Shown: positions 10,096-19,459 of the stretch, one piece after another
Layout: each line of letters starts with the position of its first letter
How positions within the stretch are numbered: position 1 is the first letter of the stretch
Source: an uncultured Erysipelotrichaceae bacterium
Lineage (GTDB): Bacteria > Bacillota_I > Bacilli_A > RF39 > UBA660
Assembly: GCA_902780585.1 (NCBI GenBank)
Contig: CACZGA010000003.1
Span: 1 to 58,900, forward strand
Length of the DNA: 58,900 nt
Direction: 5' to 3'
Program-made: the position numbers and the translations under genes
Notes under the pieces: generated by a model
The model's database searches: none
Seen by the model: the letters and a program-made list of their open reading frames with translations, nothing else
What the model was told of the DNA's origin: nothing

Positions 10096-10542
10096 TCACC
10101 TCTGTTTTTGATTATCAAAATGTTTCTTTGTGGCTTTAGCCCATTTTTCGAAGAATATACGAGCTTTCAACCTTTCATTTTGTATTTCAATATCTTTTTC
10201 TTTTTCTGTTTTCATATCTTTTATTTCTTCACTCATAGGTTTGCTACGATATTGTAGAGGTTTTGTTCCTTTTTTAGAAAAAGCATGTAATATAGGAGAT
10301 ACATCACAAAGTGCCTCGTATATATACATGCCTTGTTTCCACATAAACACATCGTCATATCGCATTTTTAACTTATATGCTTCACGATAGAATTTTACAA
10401 GATAAGCATCACCATTCCAATACTCATCAAAACTCATACCGTATGCCATATAATAAGGACATTCGTGTTCAAAAAGTTTAGTAAGGGAAGAAGACTCTAC
10501 TCTTGAGTTTCCACTTTTGGTGAAAGACTCACTACTTCCCAA
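10096..10542 (-). CDS. Tail assembly chaperone, downstream frame (gpT-like)
   Basis: This frame overlaps the end of 10497-10853 by 46 nt in the -1 frame and lies directly before the tape measure. That is the arrangement of gpG/gpGT pairs, in which a minority of ribosomes shift -1 to make a fusion. No good start or ribosome binding site is visible, which fits expression only by frameshifting. A run of four A residues (A_AAA_G on the minus strand, plus 10515-10518) is a candidate slip site. Confidence 0.6.
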   Translation of the reverse strand: MGSSESFTKSGNSRVESSSLTKLFEHECPYYMAYGMSFDEYWNGDAYLVKFYREAYKLKMRYDDVFMWKQGMYIYEALCDVSPILHAFSKKGTKPLQYRSKPMSEEIKDMKTEKEKDIEIQNERLKARIFFEKWAKATKKHFDNQKQR

Positions 10543-10853
10543 CTGACGTTTCCCTCATCGTTTTTAGGTTCTTCTGATAAAGAACTATAACATTCTGTTA
10601 TCATATCAACTATTTTTTCAAGTAAAGCGTCTTTATTTTTACAGTTAGCGTAAATCTCTTCAATAAGAGATGCAGACACTTTCCTGTGATTCTTATAAAA
10701 AGCCCCTTTGAAAGCCAAATCAATCATTGTCATTGGCTGTTTTGAAAACTTCTCCAATTCAAAACCTTCACTTTCGATGATTTTAACAGTCATTCTGCTA
10801 TATTCCAAGGTATAGGTTATACCTTTATATGTTAAGTCAATCTTTGTATTCAA
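10497..10853 (-). CDS. Tail assembly chaperone, upstream frame (gpG-like)
   Basis: 118 acidic and basic residues, largely helical, between the major tail protein and the tape measure. Length and position match the G-type tail chaperone of siphoviruses, which coats the tape measure during tail assembly. The function is inferred from gene order. Confidence 0.6.
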   Translation of the reverse strand: MNTKIDLTYKGITYTLEYSRMTVKIIESEGFELEKFSKQPMTMIDLAFKGAFYKNHRKVSASLIEEIYANCKNKDALLEKIVDMITECYSSLSEEPKNDEGNVSWEVVSLSPKVETQE

Positions 10854-10878
10854 TTTCTACACATCCTTTTCTCATATT

Positions 10879-11358
10879 TTATCCAGAAACATATTCTGCT
10901 GGTTTGTCATATTTTCCAGGTGCATTTGTTGGTGTGATATAGTTTGTTATCTCTAAAACAGTATTAACCTCTGTTTCAGGTAATCCCATATCACTAGGGT
11001 TTCCTGTGAAATAAAATGCTTTTGTTAATCCTGGAACGACAATAGCGAACCATGTAGCTTTGTTTGCTAATTTTCCTGCCTCGTATGCGTCCATTAAAGT
11101 TTCCCATGTTGTTATTAGTTCCTCTGTTAAGTTAAATGTAAACTCTAAAGCACCACCTAAATCTTTTAAACCATCGATATAAGTCTTGTATTCTGTTTCA
11201 TCAAGAGTTGTTGTCTCCAATGTATCTGGTGCAGGATTCAAACTTGGTGTTGATTTTATACCAGTTATTCTAACGTAACCACTAGTTGGTCTAGTTCCAG
11301 CAGTAGATTCTACTGCATACCATAATTGTACTCCAGCAGTTGATAAATTAATTGCCAT
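10879..11358 (-). CDS. Major tail protein
   Basis: 159 residues starting MAINLSTAGVQLWYAVESTAG, with the GYVRITGIKSTPSLNPAPDTLETTTLDE segment typical of phi13/TP901-type tail tube proteins. It builds the tail tube. The start has a strong GGAGG. Confidence 0.8.
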   Translation of the reverse strand: MAINLSTAGVQLWYAVESTAGTRPTSGYVRITGIKSTPSLNPAPDTLETTTLDETEYKTYIDGLKDLGGALEFTFNLTEELITTWETLMDAYEAGKLANKATWFAIVVPGLTKAFYFTGNPSDMGLPETEVNTVLEITNYITPTNAPGKYDKPAEYVSG

Positions 11359-11362
11359 ATTT

Positions 11363-11812
11363 TTACCTCCTATAAATCGTATTTGTATTTATATCTAAAT
11401 TTCCTTCATATCTTAAATATCCCACAATGACGTTATCGTCGTTTTGCATAGGATACTTGGCAAAATTGCCTATTCTTCTCAAACAATAATATCTCTCGCC
11501 ACTCATATAATCATCTATCATATTACCCATTATATCAACATTTTCCCATGCGGTATGTTCTTCCGACTGCTCACAATCAATTCTTATTTGATAACCTAAA
11601 TAACTAACTTGTTCTCCGCTATCGTTAAAATATCTCTCAACATTTTCATTATTTAGTTCATCAATTGTGACTATTGGATATGTTATTTCGGGATACTTTT
11701 CATACTTATCTTTAACAATAGTACCTTGGTATTCAGGATGTGTGGTGTCATTGTTAAAAAGTTCTTGTAAATCATTTTTTAATTGAGTTCGCAAACTTCT
11801 CACATAACTCAC
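11363..11812 (-). CDS. Tail terminator / minor capsid-type protein
   Basis: 149 residues located between the gp10-like tail component and the major tail protein, the usual slot for the tail terminator. The call is positional. The GTG start is uncertain: the ribosome binding site AAAGGA lies close to it, and a second in-frame GTG three codons later is better spaced. Confidence 0.5.
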   Translation of the reverse strand: MSYVRSLRTQLKNDLQELFNNDTTHPEYQGTIVKDKYEKYPEITYPIVTIDELNNENVERYFNDSGEQVSYLGYQIRIDCEQSEEHTAWENVDIMGNMIDDYMSGERYYCLRRIGNFAKYPMQNDDNVIVGYLRYEGNLDINTNTIYRR

Positions 11813-12356
11813 GTCCTTTCTTTTTCCCTATATCGGGTATTATAGACTTGATTAATTCGTTTCGTGTGTTCCACATTTCTTGTCCAGCGGGAACACCTTG
11901 TGTATAATAAAGAGTGCCGTTTTTAGAATATATCCAAAATTTACCAGATGTTATACCCATAGCTTGTAAATCTTCATACCCATAAGAACCTTCTTCATAT
12001 TCAGAGACATCTCTGATATAAGGGCCACTGTTGTAATCGTTAAGATTATAGTTTGATTTTACAGGATGAGGGTTTTGCTCTCCTAAATCACCTGTACCAA
12101 ACTCTTCGTAAACAACGTCTTTGCCTTTTGCCTCTAAAGCGTAGCCATCAGACGTTTTTCGCCAACTTGTGGAAATATCCGTGATATTGGGGTCTTTAAA
12201 TCTAGATATGTATTGGGCATCTAAATACGCGTCACCTTTGGACACTATTTCTTTTAAAACACTATCTGATATTTTATCGACATTTGCCAACATATCTTGT
12301 AACGCTTTTATAACATCTTTGACATTTGTTTCGTCAACATCTATTCTAATCGCCAT
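11772..12356 (-). CDS. HK97 gp10-like head-tail/tail completion protein
   Basis: Begins MAIRIDVDETNVKDVIKALQDML, contains KGDAYLDAQY, and has the internal EEFGTGDLGE motif of the HK97 gp10-like family. I start at MAIRID because an upstream in-frame start lies inside the previous gene without a ribosome binding site. Confidence 0.65.
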   Translation of the reverse strand: MAIRIDVDETNVKDVIKALQDMLANVDKISDSVLKEIVSKGDAYLDAQYISRFKDPNITDISTSWRKTSDGYALEAKGKDVVYEEFGTGDLGEQNPHPVKSNYNLNDYNSGPYIRDVSEYEEGSYGYEDLQAMGITSGKFWIYSKNGTLYYTQGVPAGQEMWNTRNELIKSIIPDIGKKKGRELCEKFANSIKK

Positions 12357-12717
12357 CTCTAACACCACTTCTGCGCTTTACCATAACTTCCATGCTATCA
12401 ATATGGATCATTGGTTTCTTGTAAATTTCATAATCGGCGTTTTTGCACAATTTATCGTGTGTACTTGGTGGCTCTGTATAAATATAAAACCTGTCCCCTT
12501 CATGAAATAAGTCTCTCTCACTAATTTCTGGTTTCATTCTCAAATACATTGGATAATCCATACCAATCGAGATTAAATCACCTTCGCTATTAGTAGGTAA
12601 ATAATTTTCATGAATAAGTACAGGTTCGTGGAAAAAATCCTTTCCGTTTTCAATATATTTTTGACATAGATATAATTTTCTTTTATTTCTTCGTAGGTTT
12701 CTTAATTGATGACCCAT
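12346..12717 (-). CDS. Head closure protein
   Basis: 123 residues between the connector-type protein and the gp10-like protein, the usual place of the head-tail stopper. It has no distinctive motif. It overlaps the next gene slightly, as expected in a tightly packed morphogenesis operon. Confidence 0.5.
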   Translation of the reverse strand: MGHQLRNLRRNKRKLYLCQKYIENGKDFFHEPVLIHENYLPTNSEGDLISIGMDYPMYLRMKPEISERDLFHEGDRFYIYTEPPSTHDKLCKNADYEIYKKPMIHIDSMEVMVKRRSGVRDGD

Positions 12718-12725
12718 AAGCTCAC

Positions 12726-13064
12726 CTACCTTATAAGTGGTATAATCTTAGCCAACTCATCTTTAGGATAGTCTCCTCCGGATGTGTAATGTCTTGTTAT
12801 ACCATTCTCACTATGTACTGTTTGCCCTTCTACTCCAATCTTAGCAAAAGAGCTGATTGCAAGAGGTATGATTAAATCTTCATATTTCTTATCGTATGGT
12901 TTGTCGTCTGTAGGTTTAAATCTTCTACAACGATTTATTTCATTAATAGCTCTTTTTATTTCGTATTTCAATATAGGAGAATCACTATCTTTTATGTCAA
13001 AATCACGTGCTATTAGCAAAGACCTTAACTCTGATACGAAAACACTTAAAGATTTATCATCCAT
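12726..13064 (-). CDS. Head-tail connector protein (Gp6-like)
   Basis: 112 helical residues with the EIKRAINEINRCRRFKPTDDKPYDKKYEDLIIPLAISSFAKIG pattern common to small head-tail adaptors of Firmicute phages. It would form the ring below the portal. Confidence 0.65.
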   Translation of the reverse strand: MDDKSLSVFVSELRSLLIARDFDIKDSDSPILKYEIKRAINEINRCRRFKPTDDKPYDKKYEDLIIPLAISSFAKIGVEGQTVHSENGITRHYTSGGDYPKDELAKIIPLIR

Positions 13065-13074
13065 GTTATCCCTC

Positions 13075-13308
13075 CTACATATTGTATTTTTTGTTAGTTT
13101 CAGTAGATTCTTTTTTGAATCCCTCTTTTTTTAATTTCTTGATAACATCATCGATAAGAATATGTCTGACTTTTAAATTTTTAGTGTACTCTATAACATC
13201 TTTTCTATCAGGTGTTATTGACAACTCGTTATCAGTCAATTTAACATTAACCGCAACATATTCTCTGTTTCGAAGCATGTAATATTTCCCATTAATAATG
13301 TATAGCAT
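13075..13308 (-). CDS. Small protein in head operon
   Basis: 77 residues, beta-rich N-terminus and Lys-rich C-terminus. I do not recognise it. It sits between the capsid and connector genes. Confidence 0.5.
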   Translation of the reverse strand: MLYIINGKYYMLRNREYVAVNVKLTDNELSITPDRKDVIEYTKNLKVRHILIDDVIKKLKKEGFKKESTETNKKYNM

Positions 13309-13315
13309 AATACAC

Positions 13316-13513
13316 CTACTTTCTAGAATAGTTTGGTTTACTCATCTTATCTTCTTTTATAACGTCATCCTTAATAACTTCTTTTGGTTTGACTTCAATC
13401 TCTTTTTTTATTGGTTTATCCTCAATAATTGTGTAACCAAGATGCTCATAAAAATCTTTATAAGCACCTTGTGTTACTATTTTTACATTGTTATCCTTAT
13501 GTATTTTTAACAT
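13316..13513 (-). CDS. Small protein after major capsid
   Basis: 65 residues, with a short beta-alpha N-terminus (KIVTQGAYKDFYEHLGYTII) and a Lys/Glu-rich tail. Small genes of this shape often follow capsid genes. The function is unknown. Its ATG overlaps the capsid stop. Confidence 0.5.
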   Translation of the reverse strand: MLKIHKDNNVKIVTQGAYKDFYEHLGYTIIEDKPIKKEIEVKPKEVIKDDVIKEDKMSKPNYSRK

Positions 13514-14556
13514 TATCCGCTAGTCACTTCTGTATCAACGATAACAACCTTATCTGCCTCTTCGAATGATGGTAAAGCAACCATTGATACCTTTGTTTCT
13601 ACGTTTACTGGATCAACCATTTGTGAAGTCGTTACTGCTACACCTTCGTTAACTATTGAAACTCTTGCGTTCAAATCGTTAAGTAAGTCACTTTCTTCTG
13701 GTGTAGTACCTAAATTAGTATACCCTAAAGTACCATCTGGCATAAATACAACTGTATTATCTGGTACATATTTGTGAGATACCTCACTTTCGTCTACCCA
13801 AACATTGTCATATGCGTAGAAACGAACTCCTGTTTGTGCTTCAATATAATTTCTAACGATATCGTTTGTTAAATTTACAGTTCCGCCAGCAAATACATAA
13901 ATTGCATTTTTCATAGCAGTGTTGCTATTCATTGCTTTTAATACTGTTGAATTACATACAGCACGAGTTATTTTAACACCTTTAGCTTTCATAGCGTCAA
14001 CATAACTTTGAATATCACCAATAATGTCAGCACTTGGATCACTCCATGATGTAGAAACTGTTATTTTTTGTGAAGCAGGTACTTCATAATCATAAGTATA
14101 TGATTGTCCATTGCTTGATAAAGTAATAGTACCAGTAGTTAATGCTTCCATTCTCATTCTTTCAAGGGTTACATCAGTTGATTTGATTAAATTACTTAAT
14201 CTATCGAAAATCTTAGTCATAATTAAATCAACAAATTGTGGCTTGTTAGCATCAATAAAGTTGTTTAATTGCTGTCTTAATTTTTCATCAACGTAGATAG
14301 ACTCTTTGAAAAATGGCATTTCAGTTTCAAGTTTCTCGATACCTTTCATATCTCTACGAATTGCTTTTGCATCGTAACTAGATAATCTGATACCAACAGG
14401 TTGATTACTTGAACCTTTTATCCATGATAAGTCTGTTCCTAATTGTTTTTGTACAGGGAATAATGTTTCACCTAAAAGTGGTTGTTCATTCTCATTTAAT
14501 TCTGTCCAATATTCGCCCAAATTTTGAGCTGTTACTAATTCATAAATACTAGCCAT
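13513..14556 (-). CDS. Major capsid protein (phage E family)
   Basis: 347 residues. It has the family-typical opening (SIYELVTAQNLGEYW), the GTDLSWIKGS and LSSYDAKAIRRD blocks, and a C-terminal segment of the lambda gpE type (FMPDGTLGYTNLG). It forms the HK97-fold shell. It lies between the decoration protein and the connector genes. Confidence 0.88.
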   Translation of the reverse strand: MASIYELVTAQNLGEYWTELNENEQPLLGETLFPVQKQLGTDLSWIKGSSNQPVGIRLSSYDAKAIRRDMKGIEKLETEMPFFKESIYVDEKLRQQLNNFIDANKPQFVDLIMTKIFDRLSNLIKSTDVTLERMRMEALTTGTITLSSNGQSYTYDYEVPASQKITVSTSWSDPSADIIGDIQSYVDAMKAKGVKITRAVCNSTVLKAMNSNTAMKNAIYVFAGGTVNLTNDIVRNYIEAQTGVRFYAYDNVWVDESEVSHKYVPDNTVVFMPDGTLGYTNLGTTPEESDLLNDLNARVSIVNEGVAVTTSQMVDPVNVETKVSMVALPSFEEADKVVIVDTEVTSG

Positions 14557-14915
14557 TAAATTGCACTCCCTTCTGTTAATATAATACCGTTAATAGCGGC
14601 AGTTGTAATAGCAGTTACCATATCACTATCTAATTTTAATTTGTCTACACAACCAACTACTACAATAGTTCCGTTTCCTTTTCCGTTTGCATCTAATGTT
14701 ACTTCATGTAATAAAATACCTGTAGCATTAGAAGTTCCAGCTGTAAATTCAGTAGATAATCTACTTGCTAAACTACCAACCAATGGTTGTCCAGCTTTTA
14801 ATGTTGCGTTTGCGCTACCACTTAATTTTACAGGTAATGCTATGTAATAACTATCTTGTCCAACAAGAATGAATTTTCTATTACCATAAGTGGTTTTCTT
14901 TAAACTCATATCCAT
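14556..14915 (-). CDS. Head decoration protein
   Basis: 119 residues, Ala/Gly/Thr-rich beta protein directly upstream of the capsid gene, with an ALPVKLSGSANATLKAGQPL segment like lambda gpD-type stabilising proteins. Confidence 0.65.
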   Translation of the reverse strand: MDMSLKKTTYGNRKFILVGQDSYYIALPVKLSGSANATLKAGQPLVGSLASRLSTEFTAGTSNATGILLHEVTLDANGKGNGTIVVVGCVDKLKLDSDMVTAITTAAINGIILTEGSAI

Positions 14916-14932
14916 AAAGAATATTCTCCTTC

Positions 14933-15550
14933 CTACTCAAAATAATTAAATGTTTCTTTTTTACCTTTTTTCGTTTCTGCTAAACGTTTTCCAATACCAT
15001 CAATATCTTTACTACCTTTACCATCTGTACTTTGGCTCTTATGTTTTCCAAATTCACCCATAGCATCTTTAGTAGCATCTTGTTTACCCTTTTCATAACT
15101 ATCTTTGATTATCTTGGAAATATAATTAGCAATCGAATTTGTTTTATCACTATCTTCTGTTGTTATATTATCAACAAAAATTGTGAAGTCATTATCTGTT
15201 GCTTGAATACCCAATATGTCTCTAGAACTCTGCAAAACACTATTTACAATGTTCTTATTTCCACTTATTGTGTTTTCTTGCAATTGTTTTCTTAATTTTT
15301 CAATCTCTTGTGCTTGTTTCTTACTTTCATTCGCACTTTTTTCTTCATCTGTCAATTTAGCATTTAGTTCTTGTTCTTTTTCTGTTAGTTTTGCGTTTAG
15401 GGAATTTACTTGATTGTCATATTTGGCTTTATCAACATAATTTCCAGTAGATAAATCTGCAAATTTTTTTCCTTCAAAAAACTTACCAATATCTTCTGCA
15501 CTCATTCCTTCCTTGTACGCATCACCCATTAATGCTTGTAGTTCGTTCAT
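14933..15550 (-). CDS. Capsid scaffolding protein (GP20-like)
   Basis: 205 residues with a long charged coiled coil (residues about 45-95, repeating KLTEKEQELNAKLTDEEK) and a basic C-terminus that would contact the capsid. Such proteins guide shell assembly and leave before packaging. The 93 bases upstream contain no gene, only a short CGAC/GTCG hairpin. Confidence 0.75.
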   Translation of the reverse strand: MNELQALMGDAYKEGMSAEDIGKFFEGKKFADLSTGNYVDKAKYDNQVNSLNAKLTEKEQELNAKLTDEEKSANESKKQAQEIEKLRKQLQENTISGNKNIVNSVLQSSRDILGIQATDNDFTIFVDNITTEDSDKTNSIANYISKIIKDSYEKGKQDATKDAMGEFGKHKSQSTDGKGSKDIDGIGKRLAETKKGKKETFNYFE

Positions 15551-15643
15551 CTCATTTCCTCCTTCTAGTGATTAAACGACTTCTCTGTCGATTAGAAACC
15601 TAAATTATTTAAACGACCGATAGGTAGGTCAAATTTATACAAA

Positions 15644-17140
15644 CTAATTTTCATTAGTATTGTCGTTATTTGTATCATTATTCTGATTGTTTTGTTGTTG
15701 TCTTTCTTGTGCTTTTTTCTCTCTTTCTTCTTTTGCTTTTTCACCACGTTCTACTACTTCACGTGTTTTATTTGTAAGACAAGCCATTTCTAAGCAATCT
15801 ATTGTTGCTAATTCACCAGTCTTAACCAACGTAGAGAAAGCTTGTGTTTTAGTTTGTAAGTTATCGGTTGTATGTCTACCAACTGATATGTCGATATCCA
15901 ATACTGACAAATCTTCTCTTACTAAACCTAATTTTTTCAAAATTGCTATACCAACTGATAGTTGCTGTTTCTTCGCTTTCTTATAAAACATTTCTTTAAG
16001 TCTAGCCACGATTTCAATATCAGTCCATCCGTCCCTATTTAGAACAGCCATTCCTGTATCTCCACCACTAGAATTAGCGCTTCTATCTGGTATACCCGTG
16101 ATAATGTTCCTAGCTTCTTCTAGATAGTCTCTTATGTTTTCAACACTAGTGCTTTCAAGTTTAGGTGCAATAAACTTAGCGTCTAATGTACCACCTTCAC
16201 TCACAGCTTTTGTAAGTGTCAACACTCTATTTTCTTTTATACGTTTTATATCTTCGTCTTCTTCATCACTAAATTCAGCACCAAGTATAACTAGCAAACT
16301 CTTGATAGTACCCTCGATATCATTCAGACTATCGCTTGTTACTAAGTTTTGTGCGTTCATAACAGATATAGCTTGTTCCCAATCACCTGTTAAAAATAAA
16401 GAATTTTCAACCATTGTTATTGGGTTTATACCAATCGGATTGACACTAGTTCTCAATGTGTCAGGATTCATATTAGTAAATTCAAACTTTAGTTTGTCTG
16501 TATAACATGTATAATCTCGTTTACCTGTAACTTTGTTTATAACAAAATTGCAACTTAATATCGTTGGATTACCAACATCTGTAGACTGCACTACAAAAGT
16601 GAAACGAGGATCAAGATATTCATGTACTATCGGTATATCAGGTGTCATATCTTTTGAAATATCTTTGCTTGGCAGTGTTATCATATATCCTAAACCACAA
16701 ACACTCGCGTATATACCACTACATGTATCAACCGCATGGCTATCTTCATAATTATAAATGTCCGCTAAGTTTGACACATCTTCTTGATATTCCATATCTT
16801 TTGGTATAAATTCTGTAGGACTACCATAAGTATATCCTACAATTTCTCTTGTTATTGGATAAGCAAAATTAACAACCGTCTTGTTGTTAATATTACTTGT
16901 ACCGCTAGGTATCCTACTAAGTATGTCTTGATTACCTAAAAAATAATCTATTAAATATTCACAATCATTTTTATTTGCATTATGTATTCCTAGAGCCTTC
17001 TGCATAACTTCAAACAAGTTTTCTTCCGTAACTTCTGGGTAATCTAATATAATTCTTTGTCTTCCGTAATGCAAATCCTCTAGTGAAAAACCATCGATTT
17101 TCAGATTACCACCTGCTCTCCGAAATGATAAATTACCCAC
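15644..17140 (-). CDS. Portal protein (SPP1 gp6-like)
   Basis: 498 residues, the usual length for SPP1-type portals. Visible blocks are YLIDYFLGNQDIL, NKTVVNFAYPITREIVGYTYG and VEDVSNLADIYN-like segments, and a Gln/Asn-rich C-terminal tail. It is the first gene after the promoter at 17153-17181. Confidence 0.85.
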   Translation of the reverse strand: MGNLSFRRAGGNLKIDGFSLEDLHYGRQRIILDYPEVTEENLFEVMQKALGIHNANKNDCEYLIDYFLGNQDILSRIPSGTSNINNKTVVNFAYPITREIVGYTYGSPTEFIPKDMEYQEDVSNLADIYNYEDSHAVDTCSGIYASVCGLGYMITLPSKDISKDMTPDIPIVHEYLDPRFTFVVQSTDVGNPTILSCNFVINKVTGKRDYTCYTDKLKFEFTNMNPDTLRTSVNPIGINPITMVENSLFLTGDWEQAISVMNAQNLVTSDSLNDIEGTIKSLLVILGAEFSDEEDEDIKRIKENRVLTLTKAVSEGGTLDAKFIAPKLESTSVENIRDYLEEARNIITGIPDRSANSSGGDTGMAVLNRDGWTDIEIVARLKEMFYKKAKKQQLSVGIAILKKLGLVREDLSVLDIDISVGRHTTDNLQTKTQAFSTLVKTGELATIDCLEMACLTNKTREVVERGEKAKEEREKKAQERQQQNNQNNDTNNDNTNEN

Positions 17141-17152
17141 TTATACAAATAT

Positions 17153-17181
17153 ATTATATCATATATGTAAAAAACTGTCAA
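17153..17181 (-). promoter_or_regulatory. Near-consensus sigma-70 promoter of the structural operon
   Basis: On the minus strand TTGACA (17176-17181), 17 nt, TATAAT (17153-17158), with an extended -10 TGA. The predicted start is near 17146, a few bases before the portal ATG. It would drive the operon down to the fibres, and perhaps into lysis across the map junction. Confidence 0.85.
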
Positions 17182-17199
17182 AAAAGTACGTGTTGACAC

Positions 17200-17228
17200 A
17201 AAAAAAAAGAGGTGGAACAGCACCTCTT
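17200..17228 (-). terminator. Intrinsic terminator of the first RNA unit
   Basis: On the minus strand AAGAGGTG, 6-nt loop, CACCTCTT, followed by an uninterrupted U run. It ends the non-coding transcript begun at about 17645 and isolates the terminase block from the portal promoter. Confidence 0.9.
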
Positions 17229-17645
17229 GTGGAACTTGCCCACGTTTAAAAACAAGTTTAGTACTCTTTACAAGTACTGTACTAATGATAACAGCGATGA
17301 ACTAGCATCCCATTTTTTATATCTGCTTTTTGTTATTATCAGGGGTTTACTTAATGTCCTGTGACAATTCTAATACGAGTAAAGGCTTTATAATAACTGC
17401 TAGTTAATTCTATATAGACTACATTACCATCAGTACACTACCCATAAAGGTAGTGCCTTAATCACATAATACTCTCAACACCGACCAATACTTGATGTTG
17501 ATTTCTATGTTTTCAGTAGACGACTTCGGTATTGGACTAGGGTATAGTCGTTCTCCCCACTTAAACTCGATTAAGCACTTATATATTCTTACGAACATAC
17601 AAATACCTCATTCTACAAACTAGATTTATAAGTTTTCCTAAATGT
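17200..17645 (-). ncRNA. Large structured RNA, about 445 nt, between terminase and portal
   Basis: No open reading frame fits here. The unit has its own promoter (17652-17680) and an intrinsic terminator. The transcript can form many perfect local stems: CACUACC/GGUAGUG, AGUACU/AGUACU, AACUUG/CAAGUU, AGAACGACU with AGUCGUCU (one bulge), and others. It shares the block UUA-x-UGUCCUG...UGACAAUUC-x-AA (read on the plus strand, 17351-17373) with the second RNA unit. Length and structure recall large ornate phage RNAs such as ROOL or GOLLD, but I cannot assign a family. Confidence 0.75.
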
Positions 17646-17651
17646 AATACT

Positions 17652-17680
17652 ATTATATCATGTGTTTTTCTTATCGTCAA
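17652..17680 (-). promoter_or_regulatory. Promoter of the first RNA unit
   Basis: Minus strand TTGACG (17675-17680), exactly 17 nt, TATAAT (17652-17657). It lies directly behind the large terminase stop codon with no gene downstream until the terminator. Confidence 0.82.
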
Positions 17681-17683
17681 TGT

Positions 17684-19459
17684 CTATATTCCTAGTTGAC
17701 TAGCAGAAACATTTATTCTCGCTCTACCACTGCTTTGCTTACCAAGTACGTTTGTAACCAAACCAGCCAAACTATCAGGGAAGTCATCATGTTGTTTATT
17801 TTGCATATTTGGATTCTGATTCCACGAATACAAGTTCTGCATGGCGTCTAAATAATCTTTATCACCTTTGATTAGTTCTGGATTCTTAAAATACAATCTA
17901 TATGTATTGTTCTCCGTCGCAATACCTTTAATCTCATTCTGACAAGCTAGTATTCTATCTAGCTTTCTCTTATTTGTTGGTGCTGGATGATCGCTTAAAT
18001 TACAATGATAATTTTTCGCCCTCAAATCATTACCCATAAGTGTCATGAAAAAGTCTCCACCATTATTCTTTTCAACACCACACCTTGTGACTTTATTATC
18101 GATGATGATATCTCTAACATATGGTCTTATATAATCATCGCCACCAAATTTATTCTTAAACAATACTTTTTCTATATAAACCTCATTGCCGTATACATAT
18201 CCTATCGGCAAACTAAAGAAGTCATCACCACCATGAGACACATCCGCATAACCAACAATCCTATCAGGTTCTTCCCCCGGCAACTCATTATAAAAACTTA
18301 TATTATCTTTATTGAAAACCAACCCATCTCTTTCGATAGGTTGCATTAAATATTTTGCACTAAATATTACAGGATCTTCCGCAATCTCCATATCACGATA
18401 ATATTTTGTATTAAAACCTTTACCATAATCATACATGAAATTGCTCTCACCATTCTCATCATAGCAAGGAATTGAAACTATTCTAACCCTTGACATGTCA
18501 TCTTGCTTCGCGTTTTCAACAACACGACTTGTAACATCATGCAAACTCCATGGTGTATTTATATGTATTTCAGGACAAGGACGATATATACCATCCTTGC
18601 AAAGTCTTTGTATTTTTCTATCTTTTATCGTACCTGTATAATTATAATATAACTTTTCAAGTCTATCTGGGTTATTCGCCTGTTCAACATCTTTCACTAA
18701 GTCATCACAATACAAAAGTCTCTCTGCCTGCACTTTACCTGTACCACCAGCCTCTATCGATACATAATTATAGGTATGAAACCTCTTCTGCTTGTTCAAA
18801 TCTAGATACAAATATTCCGCACTCTTATTTACAATATGATTGTTCGGAAATATCTCATGATACCGATATTCTTCCCCGTCGATAATATTCATAATTTCGC
18901 CATAAAACGACTGAATAAGCCCGACACTATGCCCAGCACCTAAAATACTCTCATCAGGACACATACCACCTAATAATACTTGCAAAAACAACCCTATCGT
19001 TGTCTTTCCACAACGAGGCGGACAATTAAGCACTAACAGGTCTAATTTATCATCTATCAAGTCTTGTATGCCTTGTATGACACCATGCTTTTTTAAAAGC
19101 CTTGCACGTGGTAAATAAAATTGCTTATGTATCGGTCTATTCCACTCCAACGCAATACAAAAAGCCTCAAAATCTCCATTTCTAGCTTTCGTATCATAAC
19201 TCGTAACCCACATTTTATTTATCTTATCACGTATCTCTTGATTGTCCTTATATTCAACTTTATTATGTTGTAACAAGTCAATGACAATATCCGCATATTC
19301 ACAAGCTTTTTCTAACTCACCAATTGCTTCATAATCGCATTTAAGAGAATAACAACCCGTTAAGTAGGCAAAGGTGGTCTTATCTTGAACTTTTTCTAGT
19401 AACTCTTCGGTTGACTTTATCCTAACACGGATTTCTTCTTCAATATTCAAGAATGTCAC
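17684..19459 (-). CDS. Terminase large subunit
   Basis: 591 residues. The ATPase domain has Walker A CPPRCGKTT (about residues 145-153) and an acidic Walker B-like LLYCDDL (about 250). The nuclease domain starts near VGYADVSHGGDDFF (about 395), with later acidic residues. It drives DNA into the prohead. It overlaps the stop of 19440-19730 by 20 nt. The likely small subunit is not beside it but at 26230-26835. Confidence 0.9.
   Translation of the reverse strand: MTFLNIEEEIRVRIKSTEELLEKVQDKTTFAYLTGCYSLKCDYEAIGELEKACEYADIVIDLLQHNKVEYKDNQEIRDKINKMWVTSYDTKARNGDFEAFCIALEWNRPIHKQFYLPRARLLKKHGVIQGIQDLIDDKLDLLVLNCPPRCGKTTIGLFLQVLLGGMCPDESILGAGHSVGLIQSFYGEIMNIIDGEEYRYHEIFPNNHIVNKSAEYLYLDLNKQKRFHTYNYVSIEAGGTGKVQAERLLYCDDLVKDVEQANNPDRLEKLYYNYTGTIKDRKIQRLCKDGIYRPCPEIHINTPWSLHDVTSRVVENAKQDDMSRVRIVSIPCYDENGESNFMYDYGKGFNTKYYRDMEIAEDPVIFSAKYLMQPIERDGLVFNKDNISFYNELPGEEPDRIVGYADVSHGGDDFFSLPIGYVYGNEVYIEKVLFKNKFGGDDYIRPYVRDIIIDNKVTRCGVEKNNGGDFFMTLMGNDLRAKNYHCNLSDHPAPTNKRKLDRILACQNEIKGIATENNTYRLYFKNPELIKGDKDYLDAMQNLYSWNQNPNMQNKQHDDFPDSLAGLVTNVLGKQSSGRARINVSASQLGI

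Noticed and set aside
17200..17683. Group I intron
   Set aside because: A GACTA...TAGTC element on either strand looked like the P7 pairing, but the spacing does not fit P3/P8, and the region lies between two complete genes with its own promoter and terminator.
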